A program made the position numbers and the translations under genes. A stretch of DNA of 64,000 nucleotides from Spongiactinospora rosea (GTDB lineage: Bacteria > Actinomycetota > Actinomycetes > Streptosporangiales > Streptosporangiaceae): the NCBI RefSeq assembly GCF_003315795.1, contig NZ_QMEY01000011.1, forward strand, positions 62,001-126,000. Reading direction: 5' to 3'. A model generated the notes under the pieces. It did not search any database. It was not told the DNA's origin and saw only the letters and a list, made by a program, of their open reading frames with translations. Shown in pieces: positions 16,812 through 25,591 of the stretch; the stretch's first letter is position 1; each line of letters begins with the position of its first letter.

Positions 16812-17711
16812 TCATCGCACGGCGGTGGGGCGCCCGGAGGCCAGGCGGGGGGCCGCCACGGCCAGCGGGGTGGAAAGACGCGGGGGCGCCAGGTCGGGGG
16901 CGAGGCCCAGGGCCTCCTCGTAGCGGTCCAGCACCACGTCGGCCAGCACCTCGCAGTCGCCGATCACCTCGGCGCAGCGGATGTCCAGGTCGGGGTGCCC
17001 GGCCGCGTACGCGAGCGCCTGCGCCCACACGCGTTCCAGCAGCCCCCCGGCGAACAGCAGGTACGGCACGACGATGACGCGCCGGGCGCCGAGGCGGCGG
17101 CAGCGTTCCAGTCCGCCGGGCACGCCGGGCGGGGTCAGGGAGACGAAGGCGGTCTCCACCGTCATGTAGTCGTAGGCGTGGGTCTCCCAGAACAGCCGGG
17201 AGACCCGGTGGACGTCGGCGTTGGCCGCCGCGTCAGTGGAGCCGTCGCCGACCAGGACGACGGCCGTCTCGCGGGGCCCGGCGGGCTCCGGCTCCTCCTC
17301 GTGCGGCGCGGCGGCCGGGACCGCGCGCAGCCGGGGCATCTCGGTGGCGGCGTCGGCGAGCCGGTCGCCCAGCAGCGCGAGGATGCGGGGGTCGGGCCCG
17401 ACCGGGCGGGCGCAGGAGTAGAGGAGGGTGGGGTGGCGCTGCTGTTCCACCGCCATGTGGGCGGGGATGTCCAGCGCGGCGCGGCGCTCGCCGTTCAGGG
17501 TGAGCGGGAGGGCGATCATCCGGTGGTGGCCCCTGCCGACCAGTGAGGCGACGGTGTCGCCGAGCCGGGGCCGGGCACGCTCCAGGTAGCCCGCGGCGAC
17601 GTCGGTACTGCGGTCGAGCCGGCAGCGCAACCGGTGTACGAACCTGCCGAATTCGGCTGCCCCGCTGTCATCGCCCGTGCCATGACCGATGAGCAGCAGT
17701 GGCGGCTTCAT
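16812..17711 (-). CDS. CbiX-type sirohydrochlorin chelatase
   Basis: 299 aa with two CbiX-like halves, as in class II sirohydrochlorin ferro-/cobalto-chelatases. The first starts MKPPLLLIGHGTGDDSGAAEF and the second is around RRLGARRVIVVPYLLFAGGLLERV. Histidines in LIGHGT and the following helix are the expected metal-insertion residues. The location between cobT and cobL favours cobalt insertion into sirohydrochlorin; ferrochelation for siroheme is also possible because cobA/cysG is nearby. The start is the ATG at 17711 with GGAGA 8 nt upstream; an open frame extends to 17843 without support. A 148-bp gap to cobL could hold a promoter. Confidence 0.82.
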   Translation of the reverse strand: MKPPLLLIGHGTGDDSGAAEFGRFVHRLRCRLDRSTDVAAGYLERARPRLGDTVASLVGRGHHRMIALPLTLNGERRAALDIPAHMAVEQQRHPTLLYSCARPVGPDPRILALLGDRLADAATEMPRLRAVPAAAPHEEEPEPAGPRETAVVLVGDGSTDAAANADVHRVSRLFWETHAYDYMTVETAFVSLTPPGVPGGLERCRRLGARRVIVVPYLLFAGGLLERVWAQALAYAAGHPDLDIRCAEVIGDCEVLADVVLDRYEEALGLAPDLAPPRLSTPLAVAAPRLASGRPTAVR

Positions 17712-17859
17712 CCACGAATCTCCATCGTTCTTTACAGGCGTGACCTGCGAATGCTCGGACAAGTCACGCGAGGATATCCGAAAAGACACGGTTCTGACAG
17801 GCCATGTCGGGACCGGCGGTGCCAGTGGGACAACGGAGATCATTAGGGCCTTGTGAGCC

Positions 17860-19032
17860 TCAGCGGCGGGTCCCGTGGAGGATCAGCACGGGGTCGGCCG
17901 GGGCCGCGGCGAGGGTCCCGTCGGGGTGTTCGGTGAGCCGTTCGGCGTGGAGTCGCACGCCCTCCGCGTGGTAGCCGTGCTCCCGCAGGACCGCCAGTAC
18001 GCCCGGCGCCCGCTCCGCCTCCCGCACCGCGCACACCAGCGCGGCCGGACCGCGTTCCGCGCACGCGGCCACCACCTCGGGGCCGCCCCCCGCGATGAAC
18101 ACGCCGTCGGGGTCGGGCAGCGGCTCCAGGGCGGCGGGGGCCCGCCCGCGGGTGAGGGCGACCTTGACGCCGTGCGCGAGCACCCGGCGTTTGATGACCT
18201 CGCAGCGGCCGGCGTCCCGTTCCACGGCGAACACCGCCGCCCCGAACCTGGCGCAGTCCACGGACACCTCGCCGTGGCCCGCGCCGATGTCCCACACCAG
18301 ATCGCCGAGCCGCGGGCCGAGCCTGGCGAGCACGAACGCGCGGGCCTCGGCGCCGATCCCCGGGTGCCCGGGCAGGTCGGCCGCCCACTCCCCCGGCCCC
18401 GGCCTGGCCCCGGCGAGCCACACGTCGTCGGGGCGGCGGTGGCGCGGATCGACGACCAGGACGATGCCGGGGTTCTTCCACGGGCGGGTGGTGGCCTCGC
18501 CCATCCGGCTGTGGGTGATCCGCTCGTCGGGGCCGCCGAGGTCTTCGAAGACGATGAGCGCGCGCGGGGTGGTGGGGGCCAGTGCCCTGGCCAGTTCGGC
18601 GGGGCCGACGCCGGGCGCGGCCAGCACGGCGACCTTGTGGTGGGCGCGGCACACGTTGGCCGCCCTGCGCAGGTCGGGGGTGCCGACCACCAGGGCGTCC
18701 TCCCAGGCCAGCCCGGCGTGGGCGAAGGCGCGGGAGACGAGCGAGGCGGCGGGCAGCACCTCGGGGGCCAGGCCGTGCGCGCGGAGTTCGCGCACGGGGC
18801 CGAAGAAGCCGGGGTCGCCGTCGGCGAGTACGACGGCGGGGCCGCCCGCCGCGCCCTCCAGGTGCTCGTCCAATGCGCGGAGTACGTCGCCCGCTACGAC
18901 CCTGGGCACGCCGGGGTCGGGCCGCACCCGCCTGATGACCCGTTCCGGGCCGGTGACCAGCGCCGCCTGGTCCACCTTGGCCCGTGCCCCCGGTGACAGC
19001 TCCGAGCCGTCGCTGCCGATCACAGTGATCAT
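17860..19032 (-). CDS. cobL: Precorrin-6Y C5,15-methyltransferase (decarboxylating), CbiE-CbiT fusion
   Basis: 390 aa. The N-terminal half is CbiE (C5 methyltransferase; MITVIGSDGSELSPGA... LADGDPGFFGPV). The C-terminal half from about 230 is CbiT, with SAM motif VWDIGAGHGEVSVDCARFGAAVFAVERD, catalysing C15 methylation and decarboxylation. It acts late in corrin ring contraction. The other ring enzymes (cobG/H/I/J/K/M) are not in this window, so the pathway is split across the chromosome. The ATG at 19030-19032 gives the conserved CbiE N-terminus. A long hairpin lies in its upstream leader. Confidence 0.92.
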   Translation of the reverse strand: MITVIGSDGSELSPGARAKVDQAALVTGPERVIRRVRPDPGVPRVVAGDVLRALDEHLEGAAGGPAVVLADGDPGFFGPVRELRAHGLAPEVLPAASLVSRAFAHAGLAWEDALVVGTPDLRRAANVCRAHHKVAVLAAPGVGPAELARALAPTTPRALIVFEDLGGPDERITHSRMGEATTRPWKNPGIVLVVDPRHRRPDDVWLAGARPGPGEWAADLPGHPGIGAEARAFVLARLGPRLGDLVWDIGAGHGEVSVDCARFGAAVFAVERDAGRCEVIKRRVLAHGVKVALTRGRAPAALEPLPDPDGVFIAGGGPEVVAACAERGPAALVCAVREAERAPGVLAVLREHGYHAEGVRLHAERLTEHPDGTLAAAPADPVLILHGTRR

Positions 19033-19045
19033 CAGTGCTCACCGC

Positions 19046-19108
19046 CTCCCTCTCCCACAGTTGCCGATGGCGGGCCGAACCGGTAGATCCGGCAGGTGGG
19101 AGAGGGGG
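19046..19108 (-). promoter_or_regulatory. Extended hairpin in the cobL leader / lysR 3' region
   Basis: Perfect 11-bp stem CCCTCTCCCAC (19048-19058) with GTGGGAGAGGG (19096-19106). A second stem stacks inside it (TGCCGAT / ATCCGGCA with one bulge), followed by a small CCG/CGG apex. It sits between the lysR stop and the cobL start, both leftward. It may terminate lysR transcription or act as a leader structure for cobL. It does not show the conserved core of an adenosylcobalamin riboswitch. Confidence 0.55.
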
Positions 19109-19181
19109 ACGAAACGCGCCGCCCTTTCGCGGTGTCATCACAGTATTAAAGTGGCCGAATACCACTATTCGGGTAGGCGTA

Positions 19182-20183
19182 TCAAGCGCCGGTCAGCGAA
19201 TGCGGAGCGTGCAGCGGCACCACTTCACCAGGGTGCGGGACCTCAGCGAGGTCGGACAGCGGTTCGGTGCCGAGCGGCGGCGGGGCGGCCAGGATCTCCT
19301 CCAGCAGGGTCCGCGCGGCGGGGGTGAGCGGGCGGGTGGAGTCCCAGTGGACGGCCACGCGGCGTCCGCAGGTGTCGGCCAGGCGGCGGACCATGACGCC
19401 GTCGGTGTCGGCGGTGGAGACGGCGAGCTGGTTGGTCACGCCGACGCCGAGGCCGTACCGGACCAGCGACACCAGCGTCTGGGGCTGGTTGGTGGCCTGC
19501 ACCGCCTCGACCTCGAAGCCGTGCCTGCGGAAGACCTTGTAGGTCTCAAAACCCATGTCGGTCGGCGATCCGAGCCGGCCGATGGTGATCAGCGGGTGGA
19601 CCGCGACCGCCGCCACGGGCAGCGGGTCGGGCAGCCGGGCCAGGGGGTGCCCTGGCGGGTGGACGACCACGAGCGGTTCGCGCCACAGCGGGCGGCTGCG
19701 CACCGGCGGCGCGGGCGGCGGGGTCATCGGCCGCAGGTAGACGTCGATCTCCCCCGAGGTGAGCGCGCTGTCCAGTTCCAGCGTGGCCCGCTCGACGAGC
19801 ACCACCTTGATGGCAGGGCTGTGCCTGGCCAGCCGGTCCAGCACGGCCGGGACGAACGCCGCGCCCGCGCTCGGATAGCTGCCCAGGGTGACCACGCCCC
19901 TGGCGGCCCCGCGCCGGTCGGCCATCGCCGCCTCGGCGAAGGCCAGCTCGCGCAGGATGGAACGGGCATGGTCGGCGAGTACCACCCCCGCCTCGGTCAG
20001 CTCGACCGGCCGCTTGCTCCGATCGAACAGCGGGAGTCCTGCCTCCCGCTCCAGCGCGGCGACGTGCATGCTCACCCGGGGCTGTGAGCGATGCACGGCT
20101 TCGGCCGCCGCACTGAAACTCCCCGTGTCAACGACCCCGAGAAACGAAACGAACCACTCCAGACGGACATCCGGTCGCAACAT
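19182..20183 (-). CDS. LysR-family transcriptional regulator
   Basis: 333 aa. N-terminal winged helix (LEWFVSFLGVVDTGSFSAAAEAVHRSQPRVSMHVAALEREAG) and a C-terminal inducer-binding domain from about 95. It is divergent from the MFS-RraA-kinase operon starting at 20417 across 234 bp. The usual LysR arrangement predicts that it activates that operon in response to the sugar acid or a metabolite of it. The 20184-20416 spacer should hold both promoters and the operators; it contains several partial GGACC-type symmetries but I cannot single out one site. Confidence 0.88.
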   Translation of the reverse strand: MLRPDVRLEWFVSFLGVVDTGSFSAAAEAVHRSQPRVSMHVAALEREAGLPLFDRSKRPVELTEAGVVLADHARSILRELAFAEAAMADRRGAARGVVTLGSYPSAGAAFVPAVLDRLARHSPAIKVVLVERATLELDSALTSGEIDVYLRPMTPPPAPPVRSRPLWREPLVVVHPPGHPLARLPDPLPVAAVAVHPLITIGRLGSPTDMGFETYKVFRRHGFEVEAVQATNQPQTLVSLVRYGLGVGVTNQLAVSTADTDGVMVRRLADTCGRRVAVHWDSTRPLTPAARTLLEEILAAPPPLGTEPLSDLAEVPHPGEVVPLHAPHSLTGA

Positions 20184-20416
20184 GGATCCGCTTTACCCCG
20201 CCGTTCGCAGCGCGACAAGATCTTGGCGTGAACCGGATGCCCGCTGATCCGTCTTCCGAATAATCCCATCCGTAATTCGCGCTTAACAGTGGACCGGTAT
20301 GGACCATAAGCTCGCGGAAACGACAGGCCCGTGACCTTTTGACCGCTCCCGATGCCCCGCCCCCGCCCTCCCCTTCACGGCGCCGACGTCCGTGCTTTCG
20401 CGCAGGAGTCATGCTC

Positions 20417-21769
20417 ATGACCGCATTTTCCGGTTCACCGACCCCCCACCACCTGGCCAGACCCGCAGGACGCGCCCGCTGGACGATGATCTGGCTGGCC
20501 TTCGGCGCCACCACGATCAACTACCTGGACCGTGCCAACCTCGGCGTCGCGCTGCCGTACATGACGGAGGAGCTGAACCTCTCCAAGACCGGTGCGGGCG
20601 TGCTGCTCGGCGCGTTCTTCTGGACCTACGCCTTGACCCTGCTGCCGTCCGGATGGCTGGTGGACCGCATCGGGCCGCGCCGGATGATGGTGATCGCGGT
20701 GGCCGGATGGTCGGTCGTGACCATGCTGATCGGCGCGGCGAGCGGCTTTTTGGTGCTGCTCCTGCTGCGACTGCTGCTCGGCGCGGCCGAGTCGCCCTCC
20801 TACCCGTCCAGCACCAAGATCGTCGCCCGCTGGTTCCCCTCCAAGGAACGGGCGATGGCCGCGTCGATCTTCGACAGCGGGGGCAGGGCGGGCACCGCGC
20901 TGGCACTGCCGGTGATCACCGTGGTCATCGCGGTCGTCGGCTGGCGCGGCTCGTTCGTCGCGGCCGGACTGCTCGGCCTGCTGTTCTGCGCGCTGTGGCT
21001 GCGGGTCTACCGCGACCCTGAGACGCACCCGCGCCTTTCCGCGGAGGAGCACGCCTACATCAAGGAGGGCGGCGGGGCCGACGCGGGCTCGGACGTGCCC
21101 CCCATGGCCTGGGCCAAGCTGCTGCGCTACCGCACCACCTGGGGCATGATCTTCGGCTTCTTCTGCCTGTCCTTCGTGCTCTACTTCTTCATCACCTGGT
21201 TCCCGTCCTACCTGGTCGACGCCCGCGGGTTCGACCTGCTCAAGCTCGGCATCTTCGGGATGCTCCCGGCGCTGCTCGCCATCCCGGCGCAGTGGCTGGG
21301 CGGGGCGCTGCAGACCCGGCTGATCAACGCGGGCCGCAGCGTCTCCTACGCCCGCAAGGTGCCGCTGATCAGCGGGCTCGTGGTGTCCTCGGTGATCGTC
21401 TTCGCCGGGGTCGTGGAGAGCCCGGCCGCGGCGCTGGCCCTGCTCGCCCTGTCCCAGTGCGCGCTGTGCTTCGCCGCCTCCAGCCTGTGGGCGCTGCCCG
21501 CCGACGTCGCGCCCGCCCCGGGCAACGTGGCCTCGCTGGCGGGCATCCAGGGCTTCGCCTCCAACATCGCCGGGTTCGTCAGCCCGCTCGTGGTCGGCAT
21601 CCTGCTGGACTCGACCGGCGGGTCGTACGTGGCCCCGCTGGCCGTCGCCGGCGGAGTGGCCCTGGTCGGCGCCCTCGTCTACGCGTTCGTCATCGGCAAG
21701 ATCGCACCGCTCGGCGGCGCGGCCACCGGCCCGGCGGCGGACGCGGCACCCACCCCCCAGCAGACCTGA
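20417..21769 (+). CDS. MFS transporter, anion:cation symporter (sugar-acid uptake) family
   Basis: 450 aa, 12 predicted membrane helices. Signature NYLDRANLGVALPYMTEELNLS and the WLVDRIGPRR loop are typical of the ACS family (hexuronate, galactonate, glucarate transporters). The start is the ATG at 20417 with AGGAG 8 nt upstream; an ATG at 20411 is only 2 nt from that site, and a TTG far upstream is unsupported. It is the first gene of an operon with an RraA-like protein (30-bp gap) and a KdgK-like kinase, so the imported substrate is probably a hexonate, uronate or related acid. Confidence 0.88.
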   Translation: MTAFSGSPTPHHLARPAGRARWTMIWLAFGATTINYLDRANLGVALPYMTEELNLSKTGAGVLLGAFFWTYALTLLPSGWLVDRIGPRRMMVIAVAGWSVVTMLIGAASGFLVLLLLRLLLGAAESPSYPSSTKIVARWFPSKERAMAASIFDSGGRAGTALALPVITVVIAVVGWRGSFVAAGLLGLLFCALWLRVYRDPETHPRLSAEEHAYIKEGGGADAGSDVPPMAWAKLLRYRTTWGMIFGFFCLSFVLYFFITWFPSYLVDARGFDLLKLGIFGMLPALLAIPAQWLGGALQTRLINAGRSVSYARKVPLISGLVVSSVIVFAGVVESPAAALALLALSQCALCFAASSLWALPADVAPAPGNVASLAGIQGFASNIAGFVSPLVVGILLDSTGGSYVAPLAVAGGVALVGALVYAFVIGKIAPLGGAATGPAADAAPTPQQT

Positions 21770-21799
21770 CCCATCACCTACATAAGGAGAACAGCCGGT

Positions 21800-22456
21800 A
21801 TGACCATCATCGCCGAGGACGTCCTGGCGGCGTTCCGCGCCGTCTCCACCGCGTCGGTGGCCGACGCGGTGGAACTGCAGGGGGTCCGCGGCTACATGAG
21901 CGGCGGAATCCGGATGCAGACGCCGGGCGCGGGCACGCTGGCCGGCCCCGCGGTGACCGTGCGGGAGGTGCCGACCGAGGAGTCCGAGCCGCCCACCCAC
22001 GCGCTGGCCGCCATCGACGAGTCCGATCCCGGCAGCGTCGTGTGCATCGACGCGGGCGGCGCGGACGTCGCGGTCTGGGGCGGCCTGATGACGGCGGGGG
22101 CCGTGGCCAGGGGGATCGCGGGGGCCGTACTGGACGCGGGCGTGCGCGACGTGACCGAGATCCAGCGCGACTACCCCCAGTTCCCGGTCTACTCCCGCTG
22201 GAGCGTGCCCGCCACCACGGTCGGCCGCTACCGCACCGTGTCGCTGAACGAGCCGGTGGTGCTCGGCGGCGTGTCCGTCCACCCGGGCGACCTGATCGTG
22301 GCCGACCGGGACGGCGTCGTACGGGTGCCCGCCCGGCTGATCACCGCCGTGCTCGACGCGGCCACCGAGATCGAACGGCGCGAGCGCGAGCAGACCCGCC
22401 TCATCCTGGACACCGGCTCGCTGCGCGACGGCCTGGCGAAGTACAACCGGATATGA
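21800..22456 (+). CDS. RraA-like aldolase/decarboxylase family protein
   Basis: 218 aa, RraA fold. The family includes 4-hydroxy-4-methyl-2-oxoglutarate / 4-carboxy-4-hydroxy-2-oxoadipate aldolases and oxaloacetate decarboxylases, as well as the RNase E regulator. Conserved VLDAGVRDVTEIQ (metal/substrate Arg-Asp) and GGVSVHPGDLIVADRDGVVRVP are present. An enzymatic role on a 2-keto acid is far more likely here than RNase regulation, because it lies between a sugar-acid transporter and a ketodeoxyonate-type kinase. AAGGAG lies 10 nt before the ATG. Its stop overlaps the next start (ATGA). Confidence 0.82.
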   Translation: MTIIAEDVLAAFRAVSTASVADAVELQGVRGYMSGGIRMQTPGAGTLAGPAVTVREVPTEESEPPTHALAAIDESDPGSVVCIDAGGADVAVWGGLMTAGAVARGIAGAVLDAGVRDVTEIQRDYPQFPVYSRWSVPATTVGRYRTVSLNEPVVLGGVSVHPGDLIVADRDGVVRVPARLITAVLDAATEIERREREQTRLILDTGSLRDGLAKYNRI

Positions 22457-23409
22457 CCGGCAAAACGGGCGGGGTGCTGGCCCTCGGGGAACCGCTCGTC
22501 GAGTTCAACGCGGCCACGGAGGGAGCGCTGGAACAGGCGGACTCCTTCGCGGCCGGGTACGGCGGCGACACCTCCAACATGGTGATCGCCGCCCGGCGCA
22601 CCGGGGCGCGGGCGGGGTACGTGACACGGGTCGGCGACGACGCGTTCGGCCGGAGGCTGCTGGACCTGTGGCGGGCCGAAGGGGTGGGCACCGGCCACGT
22701 GGTGGTCGAGCCGCACGGGCGTACCGGGATCTACTTCGTGGCCAGGCACGGCGGCGGCGCGCACGCCTTCACCTACTACCGGGCGGACTCCCCCGCCAGC
22801 CGCCTGTCGCCCGCCGACGTGCCGGAGGAGGCCGTGGCCGCCGCGGGGGTGCTGCACGTCAGCGGCATCACCCAGGCCATCTCGGCGAGCGCGTGCGACG
22901 CGGCGTTCCACGCCATGACGGTGGCCAGGGCGCACGGCACGCTGGTGTCCTACGACCCCAACCACCGTCCGGCGCTGTGGCCGGAGGAACGGGCGCGGGC
23001 CATCGTGACCCGCAGCGCCGAACTCGCCGACATCGCGCTGCCCAACCTGGAGGAGGGCAGGCTGTTGACCGGGGAGCACGACCCGGAGGCGGTGCTGGGG
23101 GCGTTCGCGGCCCGCTGCCGCGGCGTGGTGGTGCTCAAGATGGGCGCGGACGGCGCGCTGGTCGGCGCGGACGGCCGGACGACCCACGTGCCCGCGCACC
23201 CCGTGACGCCCGTGGACGCCGCGGGCGCGGGCGACACCTTCGACGGGGCGTTCGCCGCGCTGCTGCTGGAGGGGGCGACCCCGGTGGAGGCCGCGCGGTA
23301 CGCGGTCGTGGCCGCCGCGCTCACCACCACCGGCCCCGGCGCGGTCGGCCCCATCCCGTCCCGTGCGGCGGTGCGGGCCCGCCTCACCACGGCGGGGGTG
23401 GCCGGCTAG
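22453..23409 (+). CDS. kdgK: PfkB-family sugar kinase, 2-keto-3-deoxygluconate kinase-like
   Basis: 318 aa ribokinase-fold kinase. N-terminal LALGEPLVEFN, substrate GYGGDTSNM, and PfkB signature 2 VDAAGAGDTFDGAFAALLLEG containing the catalytic Asp. These, with the F-A-A-G-Y-G-G-D-T-S-N pattern, resemble 2-dehydro-3-deoxygluconokinases. It phosphorylates the ketodeoxy sugar acid, which an Entner-Doudoroff-type aldolase would then cleave. It overlaps the RraA-like gene by 4 nt. No KDPG aldolase or dehydratase is in the operon, so the partner enzymes are encoded elsewhere or the RraA-like protein supplies the aldol step. Confidence 0.82.
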   Translation: MTGKTGGVLALGEPLVEFNAATEGALEQADSFAAGYGGDTSNMVIAARRTGARAGYVTRVGDDAFGRRLLDLWRAEGVGTGHVVVEPHGRTGIYFVARHGGGAHAFTYYRADSPASRLSPADVPEEAVAAAGVLHVSGITQAISASACDAAFHAMTVARAHGTLVSYDPNHRPALWPEERARAIVTRSAELADIALPNLEEGRLLTGEHDPEAVLGAFAARCRGVVVLKMGADGALVGADGRTTHVPAHPVTPVDAAGAGDTFDGAFAALLLEGATPVEAARYAVVAAALTTTGPGAVGPIPSRAAVRARLTTAGVAG

Positions 23410-23477
23410 CCAGGTTTGACCCCGGGCGCGGGGGTAGGGGGCCGGTTCCGGACAACATCGGCGTAGGGGGTGACGCC

Positions 23478-23891
23478 ATGGAACGGGGCAGCGCGAAACA
23501 CGGCCCGCGCCTGGACGAGCACCAGAAGCAGGAGAGCGAGGGCATCGTCAGGGGCGGCGGCACCTCGCACGCCCAGGAGTGGAAGGAGCCCGAGCCCACC
23601 GAACGCCCCGGCGAGAAGGACCTGGCCCCGCCGCCCCAGCCGCCGGGCCACGAGCGGGGCACCCCGCAGGGGATCAGCCCCGCCGACGTGGAACGGCGCA
23701 GCAACCTGGCCAAGTGGCTGAGCGACGCGCGTTTCCCCGCCGGACGGGGCGCGCTGCTCGCCCACGCGGAGGGGGCGGGCGCGCCCGACGCCGTGCTTGA
23801 GGCGGTCCGGGCGCTGCCCGAGATGCAGTACGCCAACGTGTCCGAGGTGGCGCAGGCGCTGGGGCTCGGCGTCGAGACCCGCCGTACATGA
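23478..23891 (+). CDS. DUF2795 domain protein
   Basis: 137 aa. Residues 1-70 are polar, Pro/Glu-rich and disordered. The C-terminal part (LAKWLSDARFPAGRGALLAHAEGAGAPDAVLEAVRALPEMQYANVSEVAQALG) is a DUF2795 domain, a small helical fold common in actinobacteria and of unknown function. The start is the ATG at 23478 with AGGGGG 7 nt upstream. It lies 18 bp before the Vms1/eRF1-like gene and is probably co-transcribed with it. Confidence 0.8.
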   Translation: MERGSAKHGPRLDEHQKQESEGIVRGGGTSHAQEWKEPEPTERPGEKDLAPPPQPPGHERGTPQGISPADVERRSNLAKWLSDARFPAGRGALLAHAEGAGAPDAVLEAVRALPEMQYANVSEVAQALGLGVETRRT

Positions 23892-23909
23892 ACTTCCCGG
23901 GGGTGGAAG

Positions 23910-24977
23910 ATGAGACTCGACGCGATCCGCCCGCTCTACGACCAGCCGGGGCCGTTCGCCTCGGTCTACCTGGACGCCGGCCGGTCCAACGCAAGCGGCG
24001 CGGAGGAGGTGGGGCTGCGCTGGCGGGAACTGCGCGGCCACCTCGCCCAGGAGAGCGGCGGCGCGTCGCTGGACGCGATCGAGGAACGGGTGATCGACCC
24101 CGGCGAGGCCGCTCCGGGCCGCGCGCTGTTCGCGACCCACGGGGAGGTGGCGCTGGATGAGGCGCTGCCCGAGCCGCCGCGCCGGGAGATCGCCCGCTGG
24201 TCGGCCCTGCCGCACGTGATGCCGCTGCTGGCCCAGCGCGGTGAGAGCGTCCCGCACGTCCGGGTGATCGCCGACCATACCGGGGCCGACGTCATCGTGG
24301 CCGGGCGGGGCGCGTCCCGCCGCCGGGCGGTGGGCGAGGAACAGGACTGGCCGATGACCAAGACCGGGCAGGGCGGCTGGTCGCAGAAGCGCTACGAGCG
24401 GGGTGTGGAGGAGACCTGGGAGCGCAACGCGATGGCGGTCGCCGAGGCGGTGGACGAGGAGGTCCGCAGGAGCGGCGCGGAGCTGGTCGTGGTCGGCGGC
24501 GCGCCGAAGTCCCGGGCGCTGGTGTGCGAGCACCTGGGCGCCGCGGCGGCCGAACGCGTGGTGATGGCCGAGCACGGCAGCAGGGCCGAGGGCGCGGACC
24601 CAGCGGCGTTCGAGGCCGCGGCCGACGCCGCGGTGGACGCGCTGATCGAGGGCAGGCGGGCCGAACTGCTGGACCGATACGGCGTCGGGCCGTCGTCCCG
24701 CGGCCTGGACGACACGGTGGCGGCGCTGCGCGACGGCCGGGTGGAGGTACTGCTGGTCGCCGACGACCAGTCGGCCGACGGCCTGTTGTGGATCGGCGAG
24801 GAGGGCGCGCAGCTCGCCCTGGAGGCCGACCACCTGCGGGCGTACGGGGTGGCCGAGCCGGTGCGCGAACGCGCCGACGCGGCCTTGGTACGGGCCGCCG
24901 CGACCACCGACGCCGAGCTGTGGTTCGCCGGGCGCGACGCGCTCGGCACGGATGTCGCGGCGCTGCTCCGTTACTGA
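23910..24977 (+). CDS. Vms1/eRF1-like protein (baeRF family), putative peptidyl-tRNA hydrolase
   Basis: 355 aa. The bacterial eRF1/Vms1-like family (Rv2629-type) is predicted to act at the ribosomal A site on peptidyl-tRNA or in hibernation or rescue. N-terminal MRLDAIRPLYDQPGPFASVYLDAGRS is the family hallmark. A GQGGWSQKRYERGVEE loop (about residues 150-165) takes the place of the eRF1 GGQ loop, with a Gln preceded by Gly-Gly-Trp-Ser. The C-terminal L7Ae-like part follows. GGGGGTGG precedes the ATG. The gene converges on lutC with a 7-nt overlap (24971-24977). Family assignment is good; the biochemical role is inferred. Confidence 0.78.
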   Translation: MRLDAIRPLYDQPGPFASVYLDAGRSNASGAEEVGLRWRELRGHLAQESGGASLDAIEERVIDPGEAAPGRALFATHGEVALDEALPEPPRREIARWSALPHVMPLLAQRGESVPHVRVIADHTGADVIVAGRGASRRRAVGEEQDWPMTKTGQGGWSQKRYERGVEETWERNAMAVAEAVDEEVRRSGAELVVVGGAPKSRALVCEHLGAAAAERVVMAEHGSRAEGADPAAFEAAADAAVDALIEGRRAELLDRYGVGPSSRGLDDTVAALRDGRVEVLLVADDQSADGLLWIGEEGAQLALEADHLRAYGVAEPVRERADAALVRAAATTDAELWFAGRDALGTDVAALLRY

Positions 24978-25591
24978 GTGACGATCACGACCTCCAGGGT
25001 GCGCGGGCCGTGTACGCCCTCCACCCGGTCGAGTTCGATGTCGCTGGTCGCCGACGGGCCGCTGATCCAGGTCAGCGGGCGCGCCGGGTCGAGCGCGGCG
25101 ACCGCCTCGGGCACACCGGGGACGATCTGCGCCGCCCGCACCAGGCACAGGTGGTAGTCGGGGATCAGCGTGAGCGCGCGGCGGCCCTGGCCGGGACCGG
25201 CGTCCAGCACGATCGTGCCGGTCTCGGCGACGGCCACCGCACATCCGGTGATCACGCCGTCGGCGGCGTCGAGGGCGGACGCGGACAGCGGCGGGTCATC
25301 GCGCAGCACGGCGGCGGGCGGCACGGCCCCGGCCCACTCTTCGGCCAGGCCGCCGGGCACCACGATCCGCCGCACGCCGCGCCTGTCCAGCGCCTCGGCG
25401 ATGAGCGCGGGCGTGTCGGCCGCGGGCGCCACATGGACCGCCGCCTGGTAGTCGCCCACCCGGTCGGCGAACCGCTCGGCCGCGCCCTCGGCGCTCCCGG
25501 CGGTGCGGTAGTGGCGCGGGATCTCCACCTCGGGCGCGTCCCGTACGGCGGCGCGGACGCGGGCGAGGATGCGCTCCCTGGACCCGCTCAT
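24971..25591 (-). CDS. lutC: Lactate utilization protein C (LutC/YkgG family)
   Basis: Third subunit of the LutABC complex that oxidises L-lactate to pyruvate in place of a flavin dehydrogenase. 206 aa, the usual length. Contains the family motif ISGPSATSDIELDRVEGVHGP near the C-terminus, and AETGTIVLDAG. The ATG at 25589-25591 overlaps the lutB stop (ATGA), so synthesis is coupled. The 3' end overlaps the converging Vms1-like gene by 7 nt. Confidence 0.93.
   Translation of the reverse strand: MSGSRERILARVRAAVRDAPEVEIPRHYRTAGSAEGAAERFADRVGDYQAAVHVAPAADTPALIAEALDRRGVRRIVVPGGLAEEWAGAVPPAAVLRDDPPLSASALDAADGVITGCAVAVAETGTIVLDAGPGQGRRALTLIPDYHLCLVRAAQIVPGVPEAVAALDPARPLTWISGPSATSDIELDRVEGVHGPRTLEVVIVTQ

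Noticed and set aside
13340..19110. Adenosylcobalamin riboswitch in the cob cluster
   Set aside because: No conserved B12-box core was seen in front of cobA, cbiX or cobL; the hairpin at 19046-19108 lacks it.
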